The notes under the pieces: generated by a model | The model's input: the letters and a program-made list of their open reading frames with translations, nothing else | The model's database searches: none | What the model was told of the DNA's origin: nothing | Shown: in pieces, positions 6,328 through 11,183 of the stretch | Layout of the letters: each line of letters opens with the position of its first letter | How positions within the stretch are numbered: the stretch's first letter is position 1 | Origin: Chloroflexota bacterium | Lineage (GTDB): Bacteria; Chloroflexota; Dehalococcoidia; Lucifugimonadales; JACPCL1 | Direction of reading: 5' to 3' | NCBI GenBank assembly: GCA_016210395.1 | Contig: JACQUI010000212.1 | Coordinates: forward strand, 1 to 11,528 | DNA length: 11,528 nt | Position numbers and translations under genes: made by a program

Positions 6328-7245
6328 ATGAACCAGCCTCCTACCCGTTGGTATTACGAGCATATTACCCCCAGCCTCAAGCTGCTCTCCGAGCTCACCA
6401 AGATCCTCTACGTGGGCGATACAAAGTACCAACACGTGGAGGTCCTTGAGACCGTGCCCTTTGGCCGGCAGCTTGTGCTGGACGGACGTACCCAGTCCTC
6501 AGAGGCAGACGAGTTCGTCTACCACGAATCGCTGGTGCAGCCGGGCCTGGTGGCTCTGGAGGACCCGCGCACCGTGTTCATCGCCGGCGGCGGCGAGGGC
6601 GCGACGCTGCGAGAAGTGCTGTCCCACACGAGCGTCCAGCAGGTCACCATGGTTGATCTGGACGGCGAAGTCGTTGACGTCTGCAAGCGGTTCCTCCCCA
6701 GGCATCATCAGGGGGCCTTTGATGACCCGCGCCTGAGGCTGTACCACGAGGACGCAGGCAAGTACCTGGAGACGCACCCCGAGCGGTACGACTTCATCAT
6801 CATTGACATCCCTGACCCCCTGGAAGCGGGACCGGCGTACCTGCTGTATACGGACGAGTTCTACAGCCTGGTGCGCCGCCGCCTGAACCCGGGCGGGCTG
6901 GTGGTGGTGCAGACCGGCCCGTGCGGCCCTATGTACTACCAGGACGTGTGCACGCCTGTCCATCACACCATGAGCTCCGTGTTCCCGAACGTCGCGCCGT
7001 ACAACGCCCACGTGCCGTGCTTTGGGCTGCTGTGGAGCTTCATCCTTGCGGGGGACAGCTACGACCCGTTCCGTCTTTCGCCGGCGGAGATAGACGCCAG
7101 GCTGTCGGCGCGCTGCCTCCGCGACCTGCGCTTCTACGACGGCGTTGCCCACCAGGGGCTGTTTAGCGTTCCCAAGTACATGCGCCACGGTATGGCCCGG
7201 GAGCGCCGCATCATCACCAAGGACAGCCCCGTTTTTGCGCCGTAG
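6328..7245 (+). CDS. speE: Polyamine aminopropyltransferase, ACL5/thermospermine-synthase-like
   Basis: The 305-aa enzyme transfers the aminopropyl group of decarboxylated SAM to a polyamine. It has the GGGEGATLRE nucleotide-binding loop (87-96), Asp110 for the SAM moiety and catalytic Asp160 in IIIDIPDP. Its active-site segments differ from classical spermidine synthase. It reads IPDPLEAGPAYLLYTDEFY and later YNAHVPCFGLLWSF, as in plant ACL5 and bacterial thermospermine synthases, instead of the DPVGPAE and VPTYPSGQIGF motifs. The likely product is therefore a longer tri- or tetra-amine such as thermospermine, or the agmatine route used by Thermus; this is inference. It follows speD by 6 bases, with a weak ribosome site overlapping the speD end, and finishes at a strong hairpin. 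Confidence 0.92.
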   Translation: MNQPPTRWYYEHITPSLKLLSELTKILYVGDTKYQHVEVLETVPFGRQLVLDGRTQSSEADEFVYHESLVQPGLVALEDPRTVFIAGGGEGATLREVLSHTSVQQVTMVDLDGEVVDVCKRFLPRHHQGAFDDPRLRLYHEDAGKYLETHPERYDFIIIDIPDPLEAGPAYLLYTDEFYSLVRRRLNPGGLVVVQTGPCGPMYYQDVCTPVHHTMSSVFPNVAPYNAHVPCFGLLWSFILAGDSYDPFRLSPAEIDARLSARCLRDLRFYDGVAHQGLFSVPKYMRHGMARERRIITKDSPVFAP

Positions 7246-7272
7246 GTCAGCGGCAGGACGCTCCGGACACTG

Positions 7273-7326
7273 AACAGGACAGCAAGAGAGCCAGGCAACC
7301 GCCTGGCTCTCTTGCTGTCCTGTTTT
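7273..7326. terminator. 24-bp perfect hairpin terminator between speE and aroQ
   Basis: The left arm 7273-7296 (AACAGGACAG to CCAGGC) is fully complementary to the right arm 7301-7324 around loop AACC. TTTT at 7323-7326 overlaps the end of the plus-strand stem, so it suits speE. The minus-strand side lacks a T-tract, but the structure lies between convergent genes and could block both. Confidence 0.85.
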
Positions 7327-7344
7327 CCCAACCGCGCCTGCTGG

Positions 7345-7788
7345 CTACGTCAGCCCCTTCTTGTTCAGCAGGACCAGGTGCTCCAGGGCCAGGACGTAGC
7401 CGTGCCAGCCCAGGCCGGAGATGATGCCCCTGGCCGCTTCCGCCGTCACCGACTTGCGCCGGAACTCCTCGCGCGCGTGGATATTGGACAGGTGCACCTC
7501 CACAATGGGCGTCTGGAGGTCTGTCAGGGCGTCGCGCAGGGCGATGCTGTAGTGGGTGAAGGCCCCTGGGTTGATGACGATGCCTTCGGCTGCCGGCCCG
7601 CGCTGCTGCAGGTAGTCAATGAGCGCGCCCTCGTGGTTCGACTGAAAGAACGCTACTTCCACCCCCCATTCCGCAGCCCGCCCCTGGATGCGGTCCTGTA
7701 TTTGGGCAAGCGTCAGCGTGCCGTACTGGGTTGGATCGCGGCGGCCAAGGGCGTTGAGATTGGGGCCATTGACGATGAGATATGCCAT
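7345..7788 (-). CDS. aroQ: 3-dehydroquinate dehydratase, type II
   Basis: AroQ converts 3-dehydroquinate to 3-dehydroshikimate, step three of the shikimate pathway, as a cytoplasmic dodecamer. The 147-aa length is typical. All family motifs are present: NGPNLNALGRRDPTQYG (7-23, with catalytic Arg17 and Tyr22), FFQSNHEGALID (47-58), INPGAFTHYS (72-81) and EVHLSNIHAREEFRRKS (97-113, with catalytic His99 and Arg110/111). The ATG at 7788 has GGAGA (7795-7799) 6 bases upstream. It stands alone, away from other aro genes, convergent with speE and divergent from merR. It is an ordinary housekeeping gene here. Confidence 0.97.
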   Translation of the reverse strand: MAYLIVNGPNLNALGRRDPTQYGTLTLAQIQDRIQGRAAEWGVEVAFFQSNHEGALIDYLQQRGPAAEGIVINPGAFTHYSIALRDALTDLQTPIVEVHLSNIHAREEFRRKSVTAEAARGIISGLGWHGYVLALEHLVLLNKKGLT

Positions 7789-7832
7789 GCGTGCTCTCCG
7801 AGCGGAAGTCTGGCTTGCAGGTACGTTATGGC

Positions 7833-7838
7833 ATTATA
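7833..7838 (-). promoter_or_regulatory. -10 box of the aroQ promoter
   Basis: A perfect TATAAT on the minus strand lies 45 bases upstream of the aroQ ATG. No good -35 stands at 17 bases; the sequence there is GTACAT (7856-7861). TTGGTA (7859-7864) is at 20 bases. The predicted start is near 7826. It is a plausible but weakly supported promoter. Confidence 0.35.
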
Positions 7839-7872
7839 CGTTTCTTCCGTGCGCAATGTACCAACGCTAGGG

Positions 7873-7886
7873 TCCGGCTAGCCGGA
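7873..7886. repeat. Perfect 14-bp palindrome between aroQ and merR
   Basis: TCCGGCTAGCCGGA is a perfect inverted repeat with no spacer. It sits between the divergent aroQ and merR promoters, 21 bases upstream of the merR -35 box. It could be an additional operator. A role is not established. Confidence 0.4.
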
Positions 7887-7907
7887 ACAGTGCATGCGCC
7901 GGCCCTC

Positions 7908-7938
7908 TTGACCTTCCAGCTACTGGAAGGTCTATCGT
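7908..7938 (+). promoter_or_regulatory. MerR-type promoter/operator of the mer operon
   Basis: A -35 TTGACC (7908-7913) and -10 TATCGT (7933-7938) have a 19-base spacer, the overlong spacing that MerR-family activators correct by untwisting DNA. The spacer contains a perfect dyad: ACCTTCCAG (7911-7919), centre CTA, CTGGAAGGT (7923-7931). The predicted start is near 7945, only about 19 bases before the merR GTG. Because merR is the first gene, the operon is autoregulated and all six genes are under metal control. Confidence 0.85.
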
Positions 7939-7963
7939 AAGGAAACGAAGCGAGGAGGGCTAG

Positions 7964-8413
7964 GTGAACATTGGAGAGGTTGCAGAACTCACCGGCGTGC
8001 CTGCCAGGACCATACGGTACTACGAAGCAGAGGGGCTGCTTCCGGCGCCGCATCGCGGGGAGAACGGCTACCGTAGCTATGGGGCCGGGGATGCCGAGCG
8101 GCTGCTGTTTGTGAAGAAGGCGCGGTTGCTGGGCCTTTCGCTCAGGGAGATCAAGGGCATCCTCCTGCTGCACGACCAGCAGCGCCCAACGTGTGTCCAT
8201 GTACGCTCCCTGCTCGACGCAAAGCTGGCTGAGGTGGACTCAGCAATAGCACAGCTCCAGAGCTTCAAGCGAGAGCTTGAGGCATTACGAGGGTCGGCCG
8301 GCGCTGTGGAAGACTGCCGGCCGGTGGGTGGACGCATCTGTGGCATCATCGAGCAAACTCTGCTTCCTGAAATCGCCGCTTCCCGGCGGCAGACTATCAT
8401 TTCCAGGGGTTGA
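7964..8413 (+). CDS. merR: MerR-family metal-responsive regulator
   Basis: The 149-aa protein begins with the MerR winged-helix (NIGEVAELTGVPARTIRYYEAEGLLPAPHR, about residues 2-31, plus the wing NGYRSYG). A long dimerisation helix (about 77-108) and a C-terminal metal loop follow. Metal-ligand candidates are Cys77, Cys118 and Cys126. Cys77 at the start of the dimer helix marks sensors of divalent ions (Hg, Zn, Cd, Pb), because CueR has Ser there. The loop is Cys-X7-Cys, as in CueR, whereas well-studied MerR proteins have Cys-X8-Cys. With merA downstream, Hg(II) is the likely inducer; a broader or different metal range is possible. GTG at 7964 follows AGGAGG (7953-7958) by 5 bases. Confidence 0.9.
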   Translation: MNIGEVAELTGVPARTIRYYEAEGLLPAPHRGENGYRSYGAGDAERLLFVKKARLLGLSLREIKGILLLHDQQRPTCVHVRSLLDAKLAEVDSAIAQLQSFKRELEALRGSAGAVEDCRPVGGRICGIIEQTLLPEIAASRRQTIISRG

Positions 8414-8450
8414 TGCGGTGAGGCAAAGAGCATCGAGAAAGGAGGAGGTC

Positions 8451-8501
8451 ATGACTGCGGCGAAGAAACGCAAGTTCCCATGTCCGCTGTGCGCAGGGTA
8501 G
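8451..8501 (+). CDS. 16-residue CPLC mini-ORF
   Basis: MTAAKKRKFPCPLCAG ends at TAG. It has one of the best ribosome sites in the window (GGAGGAGG, 8441-8448), so translation is likely. It lies 37 bases after merR. The Cys-X2-Cys with a preceding basic stretch looks like the first half of a zinc-ribbon knuckle. Just downstream come a GC hairpin and a REP-like core, so it may be the 5' stub of a gene cut by repeat insertion. It is in the same frame as merA, with only the TAG separating them. A leader peptide, a functional Hg-binding micropeptide or a remnant are all possible; I cannot choose. Confidence 0.4.
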   Translation: MTAAKKRKFPCPLCAG

Positions 8502-8515
8502 AGTGACAGCCCTAC

Positions 8516-8550
8516 CATCTCCCCTCCCCAGCAACGGGGGAGGGGAGATG
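8516..8550. repeat. 14-bp GC-rich hairpin between merR and merA
   Basis: CATCTCCCCTCCCC (8516-8529) pairs perfectly with 8537-8550 around a 7-base loop. With no T-tract following it is probably not a terminator. It may stabilise or process the mer mRNA, or be a dispersed repeat together with the TTCGGCACGTTCAGGG segment (8558-8573), which matches the reverse complement of the palindrome core at 4346-4358 in 10 of 13 positions. Confidence 0.6.
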
Positions 8551-8636
8551 TCGCCCGTTCGGCACGTTCAGGGCCGAGAGGGCAGACCGGAAGCGGCACA
8601 TCAATAAGGCTAGAGCAAGGGATTCCAGGAGGAAAC

Positions 8637-10055
8637 GTGAACAGCGTGAGCAAGACGTATGACCTTATTATCATAGGCGGCGGCGCGGCAGCCTTCGCCG
8701 CTGCAACCAAAGCAGCCGACCTAGGCCGAAGCGCCCTGATGATCAACAGCGGCCTGCCTATCGGAGGTACGTGTGTCAACGTGGGGTGCATGCCGAGCAA
8801 GCATCTGCTGGCAGTGGGAGACGAGCTGTACTACCCGCAACACCCGCGCCTTACGGCGGTGCAGAACGGCCGGAGGCCGGCCTTTGATTTCCAGCAGGCA
8901 ATGCAGGGCAAAAACGCAATGGTGGCCGCCGCGCGAGAAAGCAACTACGAGCGTGTGCTGCGAAGCCTGGAGGGCGTGAGCCTTGTGGAAGGCAAAGCCC
9001 TGTTTGTCAGCCCCCGCCAGGTGGAGGCCAACGGCCAGGTGTATGAGGGGGAGAGGGTCATAGTTGCCACTGGGTCGTCAACCCGCCGGTTGCCCATTCC
9101 CGGGCTGGACAAGGTGCGGTGGCTCAACAACGTCTCGGCCCTGGACCTGACCCGGCTTCCCGCATCGCTGGTGGTCATCGGCGCGGGGCCCCTTGGCCTG
9201 GAGTTTGCCCAGATGTTTTCCCATTTTGGCGCGGACGTGACGGTCCTGGAGGCTATGGAGCAAGTCCTTCCGCGTGAGGAGCCGGAGGTTGCCCAGGAGC
9301 TGCAACGCTCCCTGGAAGCGGAAGGCATTGCGTTCCATCTGGGGGTCCGAGTGCAAGGGGTCTCAGAACGTAATGGCAGAAAGGTCGTCACCTTCAGCGA
9401 CGGCGACCACACCCACGAGGTCCAGGGAGAGGAGCTGCTTCTGGCTGCGGGTGTCCAGGCCAACACCTCCGGCCTGGAGCTGGACAAGGCGGGCGTGAAG
9501 CTGGACGCGCGAGGCTTTATCCAGGTGGACCAGTACTACCAGACCTCGGCTCCAGAGGTTTTTGCTGCGGGGGACTGCATAGGGAGAATGGCGCTGGAGA
9601 CTGTTGCGGCAAAAGAGGGGGCCCTGGCAGCGGAGAACGCCCTGACCGTGCCGGTGCGCTCCATCAACTATGACCACGTACCGAGGGCGGTGTTTACCAA
9701 CCCCCAGGTGGCCTCCGTAGGGCTGACGGAAGAAGAGGAGATGCGCCGGTACAACACCTGCTCCTGCCGCACGGTGTATATGGACGCGGTCCCAAAGGCC
9801 CTGGCCATCAATGAGGACCGCGGCGTCTTCAAGATGGTCATTCACCCCCGAAGCTCAAAGGTGCTGGGAGTGCATATTGTTGCGCCCCATGCCGCCGACC
9901 TGATCCACGAGGCTGCCCTGGCGGTGAAGTTCGGCCTCACCGTGGACGACATCATAGATACCGTGCACGTGTTCCCGACGCTGAGCGAAGGCATCAAGCG
10001 CGTAAGCCAGGCGTTCACCCGGGACGTGTCTTTGATGAGTTGCTGCGTGGAATAG
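8637..10055 (+). CDS. merA: Mercuric reductase (core form, no NmerA domain)
   Basis: MerA reduces Hg(II) to volatile Hg(0) with NADPH in the cytoplasm. The 472-aa flavoprotein shows the FAD dinucleotide fold IIIGGGAAAF (11-20), the redox-active pair Cys46/Cys51 in GGTCVNVGCMPSKHLL, a second nucleotide fold VVIGAGPLGLEFAQ, the FAD site VFAAGDC, and the dimerisation domain ending in VFPTLSEGIKRVSQAF. The C-terminal vicinal Cys469-Cys470 (SCCVE) delivers Hg(II) to the partner subunit and separates MerA from other disulfide reductases. The N-terminal NmerA metal-binding domain of many MerA proteins is absent. GTG at 8637 has AGGAGG (8627-8632) 4 bases upstream. It is the third gene of the mer operon. 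Confidence 0.96.
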   Translation: MNSVSKTYDLIIIGGGAAAFAAATKAADLGRSALMINSGLPIGGTCVNVGCMPSKHLLAVGDELYYPQHPRLTAVQNGRRPAFDFQQAMQGKNAMVAAARESNYERVLRSLEGVSLVEGKALFVSPRQVEANGQVYEGERVIVATGSSTRRLPIPGLDKVRWLNNVSALDLTRLPASLVVIGAGPLGLEFAQMFSHFGADVTVLEAMEQVLPREEPEVAQELQRSLEAEGIAFHLGVRVQGVSERNGRKVVTFSDGDHTHEVQGEELLLAAGVQANTSGLELDKAGVKLDARGFIQVDQYYQTSAPEVFAAGDCIGRMALETVAAKEGALAAENALTVPVRSINYDHVPRAVFTNPQVASVGLTEEEEMRRYNTCSCRTVYMDAVPKALAINEDRGVFKMVIHPRSSKVLGVHIVAPHAADLIHEAALAVKFGLTVDDIIDTVHVFPTLSEGIKRVSQAFTRDVSLMSCCVE

Positions 10056-10065
10056 GGAGTTTCCA

Positions 10066-10278
10066 ATGCTCATAGCTCTTGGCGCTGTTGTGTGCTGTCT
10101 CCTCGTGCCGGCCGTTCTGGGCATCGCCGCAATGGTCGGGCTGCGCAAGCCCCGCCAAACGCCGAAAGGCGGAGAGGAGGCAGTCACGAACAGCGCGCCT
10201 CCATTGCGTATGTTGCCTGTCAGCCAAGGTGCGGCTGTCCCTCTGAAGAATCGCCAGGACTCCGGGAGCATCCAATAA
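10066..10278 (+). CDS. Single-helix membrane protein with vicinal Cys pair
   Basis: The 70-aa protein has one strong membrane segment (about residues 2-26) followed by a basic stop (RKPR, 27-30) and a polar, probably cytoplasmic tail. The helix holds Cys10-Cys11 followed by Pro15 (VCCLLVPAVLG). A vicinal Cys pair with a nearby Pro in the first helix is the signature of the mercury transporters MerT and MerF, but those have two or three helices. It lies 10 bases after merA, with its GGGAG site overlapping the merA stop, so it is translated with the operon. No merT, merP, merF, merC or merE is otherwise visible. I infer a reduced Hg(II) uptake or shuttle peptide. A plain membrane anchor of unknown role is the alternative. 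Confidence 0.65.
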   Translation: MLIALGAVVCCLLVPAVLGIAAMVGLRKPRQTPKGGEEAVTNSAPPLRMLPVSQGAAVPLKNRQDSGSIQ

Positions 10279-10332
10279 CCTGATGTGGGTGGCCCGGCTG
10301 GGTGGACATGTCCAGTACACAGGAGCGTTACG

Positions 10333-10854
10333 GTGGGACAGAAACTGCAACAAGGCGACCGTTTTCCCTCCATGACCCTCAAATTGCTGGGGGGAGGGGC
10401 AATCAAGCTGCCCGAGGAGGTGCCCGCCCGTTACCTGACGCTGCTCTTCTATCGCGGGCACTGGTGACCCTATTGCATGCGGCAGTTGGCCGCGTATGAG
10501 CGAGAGAAGGCCAAGCTGGAGAGCATGGGCTGCACAGTCCTGATCGCCAGCGTGGACACCGAGGAGCAGGCAAGGAAGGTTGTTGCTTCCCAGGGTCTGA
10601 CCTACGCCGTGGCCTACGGGTGCACCAAAGAAGACGCCGATGCTATCGGCGCGTGGTGGGGGCAGCACCCGCCGGACGGCGAGCACATGCAGCCCGCTGA
10701 GTTCCTCTTGGGCAGAGGAGGGATCGTGCTGGGCGCGATGTACGCGTCCGGCCCGGTAGGACGCATGGCGGTGGATGAGGTGGTCCATTTCATCGAGGGC
10801 CGGGAACGAAGCCGCCTCCGGCAGGAGCAGCAGCAGCGGGCGCCTCAGCCGTGA
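10333..10854 (+). CDS. Selenocysteine-containing peroxiredoxin-like protein (in-frame TGA)
   Basis: Reading through TGA at 10465-10467 gives a 173-aa AhpC/TSA-type redoxin. GDRFPSMTLKLL is at the N-terminus, then LLFYRGHW-U-PYC (Sec45, Cys48), SMGCTVLIASVD (65-75) and a C-terminal PAEFLLGRGGIVLGAMY element. In Cys homologues the same site reads RG-x-W-CPYC, so TGA replaces the active-site Cys and makes a UxxC redox motif. Coding similarity continues in the same frame on both sides. A SECIS-like hairpin follows at once. The GTG start at 10333 has AGGAG (10321-10325) 7 bases upstream; an in-frame GTG at 10285 lacks one. The likely role is thiol/selenol-dependent peroxide or disulfide reduction, here in a mer operon. 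Conventional calling would yield a 44-codon stub or an ORF from ATG 10477 lacking the active site. A nonsense mutation is the alternative. Confidence 0.85.
10465..10498 (+). promoter_or_regulatory. UGA codon with bacterial SECIS-like hairpin
   Basis: After UGA (10465-10467), AUGCGGC (10477-10483) pairs with GCCGCGU (10489-10495): seven pairs including one G-U. The loop is AGUUG. The loop begins 16 nucleotides after UGA, within the 16-37 window described for bacterial SECIS elements. The second loop base is G, satisfying the usual rule of a G in the first two positions. Outer weak pairs (U-A, U-G, G-U) may lengthen the stem. SelB binding is inferred; selA, selB, selC and selD are not in the window. 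Confidence 0.65.
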
Positions 10855-10872
10855 GGCTGCCAGGGGGAAGAG

Positions 10873-11073
10873 ATGACGCTCAAGACGACAGCAACACTCA
10901 CTTGTCCCAAGTGCGGGCAGGCCCAGCGCGCGGAGATGCCAACTGACGCCTGCCAGTTCTTCTACGAGTGCGTCCACTGCCACGTGGTGCTGCGGCCCAA
11001 GCAGGGCGATTGCTGCGTCTTCTGCTCCTACGCGGATGTCCGTTGCCCGCCGAAACAGGGCGAGAAGTCATAG
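10873..11073 (+). CDS. GDCCVxC-motif Cys-rich zinc-ribbon-like protein
   Basis: The 66-aa protein has nine cysteines. CPKC (11-14) pairs with CVHC (33-36) as a likely zinc ribbon, and the C-terminal GDCCVFCSYADVRCPP (45-60) carries Cys47, Cys48, Cys51 and Cys58. It matches the small family known by its GDCCVxC motif, whose members are often found near heavy-metal genes and some of which have Sec within the motif; here all positions are Cys. The last gene of the mer operon, it lies 18 bases after the Sec peroxiredoxin with a GGGGGAAG ribosome site, and is closed by a strong hairpin. A role in Hg(II) binding or in electron transfer to its neighbour is inference. The family call comes from the motif. 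Confidence 0.8.
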   Translation: MTLKTTATLTCPKCGQAQRAEMPTDACQFFYECVHCHVVLRPKQGDCCVFCSYADVRCPPKQGEKS

Positions 11074-11120
11074 CCGCACGACTCACTAACAGATGTCGCT
11101 GCTGCGAGACGGCAAGCCTG

Positions 11121-11169
11121 AAGCAGAAGTAGGCCAAGGAGGGAAGCTCCCTCTGGCCTACTTCTGCTT
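11121..11169. terminator. Long hairpin terminator at the end of the mer operon
   Basis: A 16-bp perfect stem pairs 11121-11136 (AAGCAGAAGTAGGCCA) with 11154-11169. Inside it, after a two-base bulge, GAGGGA (11139-11144) pairs with TCCCTC (11148-11153) around loop AGC. It lies between convergent genes (GDCCVxC gene and phosphatase-like gene) and likely ends transcription from both sides. No long T-tract is visible, as at 7273-7326 for the minus strand. Confidence 0.75.
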
Positions 11170-11183
11170 ATCCTGGGACGAAA

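Noticed and set aside
8637..10055. merA as dihydrolipoamide dehydrogenase or glutathione reductase
   Set aside because: The C-terminal SCCVE vicinal Cys pair and the adjacent MerR operator are specific to mercuric reductase.
10477..10854. A separate 125-aa ORF starting at ATG 10477
   Set aside because: No ribosome site, and it lacks the active-site motif. The same frame upstream of TGA encodes the matching N-terminal redoxin part with a good start, so it is one gene.
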